Of a stretch of DNA of 8,911 nucleotides, positions 1 through 5,626 are shown piece after piece. How positions within the stretch are numbered: the stretch's first letter is position 1; every line of letters starts with the position of its first letter. The notes under the pieces were generated by a model. The model saw only the letters and a list, made by a program, of their open reading frames with translations. It did no database searches and was not told the DNA's origin. The DNA comes from a candidate division WWE3 bacterium RIFOXYD1_FULL_39_9 (GTDB taxonomy: Bacteria > Patescibacteriota > WWE3 > UBA101185 > UBA10185): contig MEWG01000045.1 of NCBI GenBank assembly GCA_001773295.1, positions 26,074 to 34,984 on the forward strand. Reading direction: 5' to 3'. The translations under genes were made by a program, and so were the position numbers.

Positions 1-5
1 CTGCA

Positions 6-41
6 CTCTCCTTTTTGTTTTTGATCTATTTAAGGATTATA
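6..41 (-). promoter_or_regulatory. Leftward promoter -10 and RBS of a gene beyond the left edge
   Basis: Read on the - strand, a perfect -10 hexamer TATAAT (complement of 36-41) is followed about 20 nt later by AAAAAGGAGAG (complement of 6-16), a good Shine-Dalgarno. The start codon would fall just outside the window. No good -35 lies at the usual 16-18 bp; a TTGACG sits 21 bp upstream, which is too far for a standard sigma-70 site. Inference: a - strand gene starts within a few bases left of position 1, making 1-377 a divergent promoter region. Confidence 0.45.
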
Positions 42-309
42 TTTGTTACGGCTTGCTATTAACGTCAAGAACCGTAATTACCCGTTGTTGAACTACTTTT
101 ACCCTTGTTTTAACCTTCATATCTTGAGATTCATACCTCCTATTTCATAATCTTTAGTTTTTCAAAGAACTAAAAGTGGACCTGATTACTTCCACCTTAA
201 GTCACCGATTTAGTGCTTTATTTCTAATCGTTGTGAATTTGATGTGTAACTTATAACATACTGTAAGGTTTTTCATATAGTCTTCGGAGGCAACTGTAAA
301 GCTCAAGGA

Positions 310-339
310 TTGTAATCAGTAGACGTAGTAATGTAAAAT
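310..339 (+). promoter_or_regulatory. Weak sigma-70-like promoter for the kinase-like gene
   Basis: TTGTAA (310-315) and TAAAAT (334-339) are separated by 18 bp. The -10 matches consensus at 5 of 6 positions and the -35 at 4 of 6. Transcription would start near 346, leaving a leader of about 30 nt that contains the GAGAGGAG Shine-Dalgarno just before the ATG at 378. Confidence 0.35.
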
Positions 340-377
340 GCTCGCAACAACCAAAAAAACCAAAGAGAGGAGACAAA

Positions 378-1271
378 ATGAAAAACCTTCAAAGTGTGCT
401 GGCAATGCACGAATTGACCATTGTCGAGAAGTTGACGTCCGGAAACGTGTGTCAGGAAGTTTACAGAGTAAAGCAAGGTGATGCCACGTTAGTTCTAAAA
501 ATAGCTACGGACGATCTAGCGCGGAAAGAACTTGAGGATAACCTGGATGGATACAGAAAAATTCGAAGATTAGGCTTACCTGAGTTTATTCCTAGAATTA
601 ATTACACCTTTCTGAACTTGGAATATTCCTACATTCTGATGGAAGATTTGGGACCGGATTTTATAGCAAGATCCAGATCCGAAATCAACCCAATCCGGCT
701 TTATAGGGAACTAATAGGGGACTTGACCAAGATTTATCGGACAACTCGTCATAAATGCGACAGATCTATGGAATCGATCGCTCAGGCGGTTGCATTGGCT
801 CACGATCAGTACCAAAAATATCTGGATTTTATGGACACCGGTAATCTAAACCCTCTATTTGAGAAGTTAGCACAAGATGTATTAAGGCTTACTCCAAGAT
901 ACGCTACGTTTTCAAGTTGGGATTTTACACCTGAAAACGTTTATCTTACCAAGTCCGGCACACGCTATGTGGATCCGCACACGGAAGTTATTGGCATGCC
1001 GATAATTGATCTGGCGTGCTTTGCTGGTACGGCCAGAGATGCGCATAACCTCCCGGACTCTGCCTGGGGCTACACTTTGCTCAAGAGTTTTGCACTTATT
1101 GAAGTAGCAAACTTAATGCAGATAACTGCAGCAGAAGCAGAGAAGATATTTAGGATCGGACGGATATTGCAGTGCATTATGTCTTCTATAGTTAGAGTAA
1201 ATACGGACGAACAGCACGCAACACAGTTGTTTCACCAGGCATCCTACCATCTTGCTAGATGCATGGAATAG
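378..1271 (+). CDS. APH/choline-kinase-like phosphotransferase family protein
   Basis: This 297-aa cytoplasmic protein has the layout of the aminoglycoside phosphotransferase/choline kinase fold. An N-lobe VLK (Lys41) is the likely ATP-binding lysine and ILMEDL (86-91) the hinge. The catalytic loop is SWDFTPEN with Asp182 and Asn187; a metal-binding DPH follows (Asp199), then the family's IIDLA (Asp211). The usual catalytic-loop His (HxDxxxxN) is Ser180 here, so activity or substrate may differ from classical drug kinases. The start is well supported by GAGAGGAG a few bases upstream. No resistance role is implied: the fold also phosphorylates choline, ethanolamine, sugars, amino acids and proteins, and the substrate cannot be read from the sequence. 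The next gene is a HAD phosphatase, so both may act on small phosphorylated metabolites (inference). Confidence 0.75.
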   Translation: MKNLQSVLAMHELTIVEKLTSGNVCQEVYRVKQGDATLVLKIATDDLARKELEDNLDGYRKIRRLGLPEFIPRINYTFLNLEYSYILMEDLGPDFIARSRSEINPIRLYRELIGDLTKIYRTTRHKCDRSMESIAQAVALAHDQYQKYLDFMDTGNLNPLFEKLAQDVLRLTPRYATFSSWDFTPENVYLTKSGTRYVDPHTEVIGMPIIDLACFAGTARDAHNLPDSAWGYTLLKSFALIEVANLMQITAAEAEKIFRIGRILQCIMSSIVRVNTDEQHATQLFHQASYHLARCME

Positions 1272-1280
1272 CCATAAAAT

Positions 1281-1313
1281 GGCGGTAGTATTAATTTGCC
1301 CAATATTACCGCC
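1281..1313 (+). other. 12-bp RNA hairpin between kinase-like and HAD genes
   Basis: GGCGGTAGTATT (1281-1292) pairs with AATATTACCGCC (1302-1313) around a 9-nt loop. The only non-Watson-Crick pair is G1288 with T1306, which is a G-U wobble in + strand RNA but an A-C mismatch in - strand RNA, so it is built for + strand transcripts. It is preceded by AAAAT and followed by TTGCTT rather than a real U-run. It may be a weak terminator or attenuator after the kinase-like gene, or a structured leader, since it ends 6 nt before the ATG at 1320 where a Shine-Dalgarno would normally be. Confidence 0.6.
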
Positions 1314-1319
1314 TTGCTT

Positions 1320-2111
1320 ATGAAACCTTACATTTTCTTTTTAGATATAGATGGCACCCTAATACAACCAAATCAGAAGTCAAACTCTGATTTATTACCA
1401 AACACAATAAAAAAACTATCTCAGAAGGGGCACCTTTTCGGCCTAAATTCGAATCGTGCGGTTGAGGATATAGTCGATATATATCAACTGTTTGGTCTTA
1501 ATGGTCCAATTATTTTAGAAAACGGCGTTTATTATAAAAAAACACTCGATGCGCCTGAAATACTGTTAATAGAAAGCCCGGCAAAACTGCAAAAACTAAC
1601 AATGGGTGCGCTCAGTGCATATGTTAATACACTTGAACCAGAGGTGCACTACGAATGTACTGATACCGTTGACATAATAGAAAATGAGAAATATAACGAG
1701 ATACCTCTTGGCATTTATTTAAATAAGTTTAGAAAATACACAGCCAGTATTCACGTATTCAGATACGGAAAAAGAAATTTGGATGCAGCCCAAAAAATAA
1801 CAGATTATCTACAGAAATATTTTAACGAAAAGAAAATGGGAATTATTGTCAGAGTTACCTCGAGTTTTGGAAACGTAATTCTATATCCTAAAGATGGTAG
1901 CAAAAAAGATGCATTTACCCAATTAAAGAGCGTTTATCCTGATTACAAATTTGCCATGATTGGAGATAGCTTGGGTGATGCAGAAACTGCTGAAGAGATA
2001 GATTTTTTCTATACAGTTGGTAATGCGCCAGATAAAGTTAAGGCTATAGCCGATCTTGCAGCAAGTAAGCCATATACTCAAGGTGTTATAGAAGTGTTAG
2101 AGCAGATTTAA
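1320..2111 (+). CDS. HAD-superfamily hydrolase, Cof/phosphoglycolate-phosphatase-like (type IIB cap)
   Basis: A predicted 263-aa cytoplasmic phosphatase with all four HAD motifs. Motif I is DIDGT (nucleophile Asp9, acid/base Asp11), motif II is NSNR (Ser44), motif III is Lys195 in DGSKKDA, and motif IV is GDSLGDAE (Asp216, Asp220) binding Mg2+. IILENGV (65-70) and the long segment between motifs II and III match the C2B cap seen in Cof, sucrose-phosphate and mannosyl-3-phosphoglycerate phosphatases; sugar phosphates are the most likely substrates, but the exact one is unknown. I chose ATG 1320 because motif I then starts at residue 9, as is usual. A TTG at 1296 would add eight residues but lies in the loop of the preceding hairpin. 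Neither start has an SD. The gene lies 48 bp after the kinase-like gene. Confidence 0.85.
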   Translation: MKPYIFFLDIDGTLIQPNQKSNSDLLPNTIKKLSQKGHLFGLNSNRAVEDIVDIYQLFGLNGPIILENGVYYKKTLDAPEILLIESPAKLQKLTMGALSAYVNTLEPEVHYECTDTVDIIENEKYNEIPLGIYLNKFRKYTASIHVFRYGKRNLDAAQKITDYLQKYFNEKKMGIIVRVTSSFGNVILYPKDGSKKDAFTQLKSVYPDYKFAMIGDSLGDAETAEEIDFFYTVGNAPDKVKAIADLAASKPYTQGVIEVLEQI

Positions 2112-2128
2112 CTTACTTATAGTATTTC

Positions 2129-2174
2129 CCTCTAATTCATCTATTAAAAGAGTATTGTAGTCACCTTTTAGAGG
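2129..2174. other. Weak inverted repeats between convergent genes
   Basis: The 132-bp gap between the convergent HAD and membrane-protein genes contains CCTCTAA (2129-2135) complementary to TTAGAGG (2168-2174), and inside it TAAAAG (2145-2150) complementary to CTTTTA (2165-2170). The two stems overlap and cannot form together. Neither has a clear U-run, so this is not a convincing terminator. Nothing else is recognisable in the gap. Confidence 0.25.
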
Positions 2175-2243
2175 CCTGAGGTTAGTGGAGTTATACCGAT
2201 CTAATAGCCAAGGCTGGTCTCACCCGCATGTTGATTTATAAAA

Positions 2244-3569
2244 TTATTTTAGCGGCACAAGACAGTTAAAATTCCAATTATCAAGTTCTGCACATCTGCT
2301 CTTTTTATTAAAAACACCGATTGAATGAATCAATATCGAATATACAACCAATACAATCATCAAAGCTAAAAGAATTTTGTGTTTTACATTTTTAACAACT
2401 TCAACTGTTAGAACAAACAAAAATGGAATAATCTCGGTTAGCATTCTGGCTCCAAAAGCGTTAGCGCCTTCCCACGCCCACCATTTTCCCATAACCAGAA
2501 TCTGAATCAAACATATGGCCATAAACATTTTGTAGAGGAGACTGAGTTTATTAAATTTAAATATCAAAGAAAAACCAATTAGTAATAATGGCGTAAGGAA
2601 TAGAAATCCTCGGGCAGGGCTTACAAAATACCCAGGTAAACTCTCTAAATATGAAGTTGTCCAATGAAAATCATCACGTGCAACGTAGCCGTTTGACAAA
2701 ACTGAGCCGTAAAATAAAAAGTTGGTATACATCAAGGTCAGGATAGCCGGTAGACCTCCAAGTAACACGGGAAACAAGTTCTTTTTGTTTTGAATTAGTA
2801 AATAAAGACCAACCGGAATAACAATAATAATATTTGTTAATCTAATAAGCACTAACACTCCCATCAACAACGACATCCAAAAGACCGACCTTTTGTTAAG
2901 CTCGTTTTTAAGAAGTATATAAATTAAGAGTGAGATCAGTAGTAAAGAAGTAGTGTGCATCCATAGTCCCCGGCTGGCTATTGTAAATAAAGGTGTCCCA
3001 AAGGCAAAAAAAGCAACTAACAGCAAATTAAGCCACTTCCGATTACTAATCTTAGATATAGCCAAATACATTAAGGCTACTGAGATTGCAGTAATAAAAG
3101 CCGCAACAACTCTCGATATCACTAACAAGAGCATAATATTTTCGTAGAAATTCAAATCGGGATTTTTTAACAAAAAGGGCAAAACATAAAACGGCAAAGA
3201 AATAAAAGCAGAGGCTAAGGGATAAACTGATATTAATCCCCCATCGGTTGGTAAAAGAAAATATGGATGCGGGGCATTTAAATCTTCAAATCGTTTAACT
3301 ACATTAAGAATTGAATCAAAATATATCGTGTGCTTTTCCAATATAAGATATGGCAAAAATACATTGGGGACGTTATCTACGGAAGTTAAAGTGTTTCGAT
3401 AGCCGTCGTGAGTAAGTATCAGGTCGTTACCATTTTTACTTAAATCTTTTTTGTAATCGTAGTATAAATTTGAAATATAAATCAAAAAGACAGCTAAAAA
3501 TACTAACAATAATTCACAACGTGCTTTACTAAACATCTGACGAATATCGATGCTTTTAAGTTCACTCAT
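2244..3569 (-). CDS. Multi-pass membrane protein, GT-C glycosyltransferase-like
   Basis: A 441-aa integral membrane protein with around ten hydrophobic helices. The first is at about 19-35, followed by a roughly 75-residue external loop containing HDGYRNT and YPLAS. Other recognisable points are SRGLWMHTT (199-207), SPARGFLFLTP (317-327) and WWAWEGANAFGARMLTEIIPF (363-383). These resemble the SPxRGLxxxxP and WGGxxFGxRxLxxxxP signatures of bacterial GT-C family proteins that use polyprenyl-phosphate sugars. The loop Asp55 is a candidate catalytic or metal residue (inference). The start overlaps the end of the Gmad2 gene by 8 bp, which suggests translational coupling; no good SD is seen, and Met12 is an alternative start. 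Acceptor and sugar are unknown; a lipid- or protein-glycosylating role in the envelope is the best guess. Confidence 0.6.
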   Translation of the reverse strand: MSELKSIDIRQMFSKARCELLLVFLAVFLIYISNLYYDYKKDLSKNGNDLILTHDGYRNTLTSVDNVPNVFLPYLILEKHTIYFDSILNVVKRFEDLNAPHPYFLLPTDGGLISVYPLASAFISLPFYVLPFLLKNPDLNFYENIMLLLVISRVVAAFITAISVALMYLAISKISNRKWLNLLLVAFFAFGTPLFTIASRGLWMHTTSLLLISLLIYILLKNELNKRSVFWMSLLMGVLVLIRLTNIIIVIPVGLYLLIQNKKNLFPVLLGGLPAILTLMYTNFLFYGSVLSNGYVARDDFHWTTSYLESLPGYFVSPARGFLFLTPLLLIGFSLIFKFNKLSLLYKMFMAICLIQILVMGKWWAWEGANAFGARMLTEIIPFLFVLTVEVVKNVKHKILLALMIVLVVYSILIHSIGVFNKKSRCAELDNWNFNCLVPLK

Positions 3570-4011
3570 GAAATCTAAGTGGAATAGATAAACTTTTATC
3601 CTGTTCTCTTAAATCCGAAGGATTATTTTTGTTTAAGACAAGAAGTCCATCGTTCTCAGGTGGAACGGGAAAGTTAATTACTACCTCAAAGTCCACGTAA
3701 TCTTCGGTCATCCACTCCCCTAACGCAAATGCGTTCACCGTAACAGAGGAGTCTTTTACACCATAATATAGTGTAATTGGAAATTCAGCCTCAAAATACC
3801 AGGTACCTCTAGCCCTTCCTTTCACAACAAGCGGACTTGTAACTACGTCATTGGGTTTTGGGGTGTCGACAATTATTTCAGGTGTTTCTTCAGCGGGCAA
3901 CGGTTCTATATTAACAATTTCAGTTTTTTGAGGCGAGAGTAAGTTAAGAATTAGTATAACGGCAATTACTAAAGCAGGAGCTAAAAGAGCAAATGTAAGT
4001 TTTTTACTCAC
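3562..4011 (-). CDS. Membrane-anchored Gmad2 immunoglobulin-like domain protein
   Basis: A 149-aa protein with a short basic start, one hydrophobic helix (about 6-25) and an acidic, proline-rich linker. Residues about 46-147 match the Gmad2 (PF10648) pattern: I-V-TPKPNDVVTSPLVVKGRARG, WYFEAEFPI (71-79), EWMTED (99-104) and VDFEVVINF (106-114). Gmad2 domains are all-beta extracellular modules first described in sporulation/germination proteins and common in surface proteins of unrelated bacteria, so sporulation is not implied. No lipobox Cys is present, so it is probably held by its N-terminal helix. The start is GTG; an ATG two bases upstream runs straight into TGA. No SD exists, but an extended -10 sits 6 nt upstream, pointing to a leaderless mRNA. 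The 8-bp overlap with the downstream GT-C-like gene suggests they act in the same envelope process. Confidence 0.75.
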   Translation of the reverse strand: MSKKLTFALLAPALVIAVILILNLLSPQKTEIVNIEPLPAEETPEIIVDTPKPNDVVTSPLVVKGRARGTWYFEAEFPITLYYGVKDSSVTVNAFALGEWMTEDYVDFEVVINFPVPPENDGLLVLNKNNPSDLREQDKSLSIPLRFHE

Positions 4012-4017
4012 ATCAAA

Positions 4018-4026
4018 ATTATATCA
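4018..4026 (-). promoter_or_regulatory. Extended -10 promoter of the Gmad2 gene
   Basis: On the - strand this reads TGATATAAT, a perfect -10 hexamer (complement of 4018-4023) with the TGn extension that can replace a -35. No -35 match is seen at 17 bp, which fits an extended -10 promoter. Only 6 nt separate it from the GTG at 4011, so transcription should begin at or next to the start codon. Confidence 0.55.
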
Positions 4027-4046
4027 GCTTTGCAGTATGAAGAGAG

Positions 4047-4451
4047 TTAGCTTTTCAAAAAATACGCTTCCCTCAAAATTTCTAAAAGTTCGTAATTAAT
4101 ATCCTTTGTGGACACAATAACTAGACAGTTTTTATATGTTTTTGTAGAAAGCGGTACAGACGCTGTCAATTTAGCATCATCCAATACCCTCTCCAGTGCA
4201 AATCGTATTTCCAGACTATCCTTCTTTGGCAAGGCAGCCAAGAAATCGTACTTCCCAAATAAATGAATGCAGCAAGGTAGAGAGATAATTTCGCATTTTC
4301 CTATTTTATCGGTAATTTGATCAAGTAAATAATCAAATAATTCCTTAGCTTTATCTTTATGCTTAAAGTGTTCGTTAAAAGGTATTGTTTTACAGCTGTG
4401 AGGTTGGTTTTCTTTGTTAAATCTTCTGCCGCATGATGAACAAGTCCACAT
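4047..4451 (-). CDS. DUF5655-family protein with N-terminal zinc knuckle
   Basis: A 134-aa soluble protein. The N-terminus MWTCSSCGRRFNKENQPHSC holds Cys4, Cys7, His18 and Cys20, a likely zinc-binding knuckle. The rest (about 28-130), with IHLFGKYDFLAALPKKD and a beta-rich SLEIRFAL, matches the DUF5655 family, whose function is not established. The family often carries just this CxxCG...NQxHSC start, which is why I chose Met at 4451. The frame stays open to 4568, but those 39 extra residues are hydrophobic, unlike the family, and would overlap the divergent regulator. No SD is present; a TATACT hexamer 6 nt upstream suggests a leaderless start. It lies 35 bp upstream of the Gmad2 gene, which appears to have its own promoter, and is divergent from the ribbon-helix-helix gene. 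Confidence 0.7.
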   Translation of the reverse strand: MWTCSSCGRRFNKENQPHSCKTIPFNEHFKHKDKAKELFDYLLDQITDKIGKCEIISLPCCIHLFGKYDFLAALPKKDSLEIRFALERVLDDAKLTASVPLSTKTYKNCLVIVSTKDINYELLEILREAYFLKS

Positions 4452-4457
4452 ATAGAT

Positions 4458-4463
4458 AGTATA
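4458..4463 (-). promoter_or_regulatory. -10-like hexamer of the DUF5655 gene
   Basis: On the - strand the hexamer reads TATACT (5 of 6 to consensus), 6 nt before ATG 4451, predicting a leaderless transcript. A TTGTCA (complement of 4478-4483) is the nearest -35-like word, but the 14-bp spacing is short, so the -35 is uncertain. Confidence 0.4.
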
Positions 4464-4476
4464 CGACAATTGCTCA

Positions 4477-4701
4477 TTGACAACCACTACATATAGGTGT
4501 AGTACTTGTAGTATATCAACTAATATCAAACAGAGAGTAACTCTATTTATCAACCCGTCTATTATCACTCAAGCTAGAGCCCAAGCTGTCATTGACGGTA
4601 CAACTTTAACAGCACTCATCGAGAAGGCTTTATTAGTTTTTCTTCCAAAAGAAACTGTCATCAAAAAAATTAACTTCATAGAACCTATTAACCGGCAATA
4701 A
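4477..4701 (+). CDS. Ribbon-helix-helix (MetJ/Arc-type) DNA-binding protein
   Basis: The core KQRVTLFINPSIITQARAQA (18-37), then VIDGTTLTALIEKALLVFLP, is a typical ribbon-helix-helix domain. One beta strand (about 19-26) contacts DNA as a dimer pair and two helices follow (about 28-38 and 43-56). Such small proteins act as transcriptional repressors or antitoxins; no toxin gene is adjacent, although the divergent DUF5655 gene is the closest candidate partner. The start is doubtful: no ATG is in frame and no SD is seen. The only conventional codon is TTG 4477, which adds an atypical CxxC-containing N-terminus and coincides with a TTGACA word. A start at ATA 4513 or nearby would give a normal-length protein. 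Divergent from DUF5655 (25 bp apart if TTG is used); followed by the YggT-like gene after 66 bp. Confidence 0.6.
   Translation: MTTTTYRCSTCSISTNIKQRVTLFINPSIITQARAQAVIDGTTLTALIEKALLVFLPKETVIKKINFIEPINRQ
4486..4512. promoter_or_regulatory. Operator-like cluster of three TGTAGT half-sites
   Basis: ACTACA (4486-4491) is the inverse of TGTAGT (4498-4503), and a third TGTAGT follows directly at 4507-4512, 9 bp on from the second. The cluster sits between the divergent DUF5655 and ribbon-helix-helix genes. Tandem and inverted short half-sites about one helical turn apart are what ribbon-helix-helix repressors bind, so autoregulation is plausible (inference). Confidence 0.4.
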
Positions 4702-4732
4702 TCTTAGTACAACTTCCACAATAATCGTAGTA
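4696..4732 (+). repeat. 14-bp imperfect direct repeat upstream of the YggT-like gene
   Basis: CAATAATCTTAGTA (4696-4709) and CAATAATCGTAGTA (4719-4732) match at 13 of 14 positions with a 23-bp period, a little over two helical turns. The first copy overlaps the stop codon of the ribbon-helix-helix gene and both lie in the leader of the YggT-like gene. Both end in TAGTA, also found in the half-site cluster upstream of the regulator gene. Confidence 0.5.
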
Positions 4733-4767
4733 AATAATAATTTTGATTTGAAAGTGGGTGATTATAA

Positions 4768-5199
4768 ATGACAGAAATAATAAAAGAGACAGTAACTACT
4801 CAGAACGTTGAGCAGCCTGCAGCCGTATTAAATAATCCAACAGGCGATGAAAGTAAACCGGTAATGGCTACTCAAGTAAAAACAGCAGCAACAAGCTCAC
4901 AGACTATTGAATATTTAGTCTATTTCTTTTTCGGATTGCTAGAGATACTGCTAGCCTTCAGATTGATATTTAAGTTTGCAGGTGCAGGTTCTACAAGTAC
5001 TTTCGTTAGTTTCATATACGGAGTAACAGGGTTATTCGTGTTACCATTCGAGGGTATCTTCCGTAGAGGCACTGCACAGGGAATTGAAACTACTTCGATC
5101 CTGGAACCTTCAACACTTGTTGCAATAGTTGTGTACGCGTTTATCTCATGGGGAATTGTTAAGTTAGTTCAGATCTTCTCAGGCGAGCAGCAAAGATAA
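4768..5199 (+). CDS. YggT-like (CcmB/YggT family) integral membrane protein
   Basis: A 143-aa protein with a hydrophilic, probably disordered N-terminus (1-44) and three hydrophobic segments (about 46-70, 78-94 and 114-137). The pattern LEILLAFRLIFKFAGAGSTS, then FIYGVTGLFVLPFEGIF and LEPSTLVAIVVYAF, matches the YGGT family (PF02325), small inner-membrane proteins linked to cell-envelope or osmotic functions but without a defined biochemical activity. The N-terminal tail is longer than in typical YggT. The start follows AAGTGGGTGAT, a near match (9 of 11) to the full anti-SD complement, 5 nt upstream. It probably forms an operon with the small membrane protein gene that starts 47 bp after it. 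Confidence 0.7.
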   Translation: MTEIIKETVTTQNVEQPAAVLNNPTGDESKPVMATQVKTAATSSQTIEYLVYFFFGLLEILLAFRLIFKFAGAGSTSTFVSFIYGVTGLFVLPFEGIFRRGTAQGIETTSILEPSTLVAIVVYAFISWGIVKLVQIFSGEQQR

Positions 5200-5246
5200 C
5201 TCAACTGCTCCGCTGTATATTAAATTGAATACAGGAATTGTTTCAT

Positions 5247-5486
5247 ATGTCTATTATTTATTGGATAGTGTTTGGTTTGATCGCTGGAACTATAGCTAAT
5301 TTTCTAGCTCCGAGTTCTCACGGCGGCATAATCGGTTCAATTGTCCTTGGTATTGTCGGGGCAATTGTAGGCGGATTTTTAGGTCAGAGGTTTTTCGGAG
5401 TAGATGTTACAGGATTTAATTTAATGTCTATTGTAGTTGCGGTAATCGGCGCACTTATCGTATTGTTCGTAGCCAGGTTATTTTAG
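5247..5486 (+). CDS. GlsB/YeaQ/YmgE-family (transglycosylase-associated) small membrane protein
   Basis: A 79-aa very hydrophobic protein with three predicted helices and the family's glycine pattern: FGLIAGTIANFLAP (9-22), then GGIIGSIVLGIVGAIVGGFLG (26-46), then LMSIVVAVIGALIVLFVAR. This matches transglycosylase-associated proteins (PF04226), which are often stress-induced and found next to other small envelope-stress genes; their molecular function is unknown despite the name. I chose ATG 5247 because ACAGGAA lies 9 nt upstream; the in-frame TTG at 5238 would touch that SD. The pairing with a YggT-like gene fits a shared envelope-stress role (inference). Confidence 0.8.
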   Translation: MSIIYWIVFGLIAGTIANFLAPSSHGGIIGSIVLGIVGAIVGGFLGQRFFGVDVTGFNLMSIVVAVIGALIVLFVARLF

Positions 5487-5502
5487 GTACCGAAGCTTTG
5501 TC

Positions 5503-5548
5503 GTATGGGCGTTAAGTAAGTTATAAACTAACAAACTGCCGCCCATAC
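5503..5548. other. 9-bp inverted repeat with 28-nt loop
   Basis: GTATGGGCG (5503-5511) is perfectly complementary to CGCCCATAC (5540-5548). The loop may hold a small AGTT/AACT stem. No U-run follows on either strand, so it is not a standard terminator. It lies between the small membrane protein gene and the promoter of the lipoprotein gene, and could be an mRNA 3'-end structure or a protein-binding site. Confidence 0.45.
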
Positions 5549-5556
5549 AGACATAT

Positions 5557-5585
5557 TTGTATAACTCTATATATTAATGTAAAAT
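5557..5585 (+). promoter_or_regulatory. Sigma-70-like promoter of the lipoprotein gene
   Basis: TTGTAT (5557-5562) and TAAAAT (5580-5585) are 17 bp apart, matching consensus at 4 of 6 and 5 of 6 positions. A start near 5592 gives a leader of about 35 nt carrying the AAAGGAGAG Shine-Dalgarno, 6 nt before ATG 5627. Confidence 0.5.
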
Positions 5586-5626
5586 TCCTCAACCTATTCA
5601 AATGATCTAAAACAAAGGAGAGACTT

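Larger units (their letters stand above)
1..377. other. Non-coding divergent intergenic region
   Basis: No convincing gene is seen on either strand. The left end holds - strand expression signals (a perfect TATAAT and an AAAAAGGAGAG Shine-Dalgarno) pointing out of the window. The right end holds a weak + strand promoter and the SD of the kinase-like gene. In between is a 7-bp stem, TTTAGTT (153-159) with AACTAAA (168-174), and two isolated GGAGG-type words (complement of 136-140, and 286-290) that are not followed by a usable start codon and reading frame. No tRNA-like or repeat-array structure was found. Confidence 0.6.

Noticed and set aside
46..120. - strand 24-codon reading frame after a GGAGG word
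   Set aside because: The GGAGG is about 15 nt from the ATG, too far, and the frame overlaps the -35/spacer region of the leftward promoter. A leader peptide cannot be supported.
1296..1319. TTG start for the HAD gene
   Set aside because: It lies in the loop of the hairpin and has no SD; ATG 1320 places motif I at the usual distance from the N-terminus. Not fully excluded.
2112..2243. tRNA or terminator in the convergent gap
   Set aside because: No T-arm consensus or cloverleaf, and the inverted repeats lack a U-run.
2953..3147. + strand 64-aa frame
   Set aside because: Antisense to the GT-C-like membrane protein; composition is that of a mirror-image of hydrophobic codons.
4452..4568. 39-residue N-terminal extension of the DUF5655 gene
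   Set aside because: Hydrophobic and unlike the family, which starts at the MWTCxxCG motif; it would also overlap the divergent ribbon-helix-helix gene and its half-sites.
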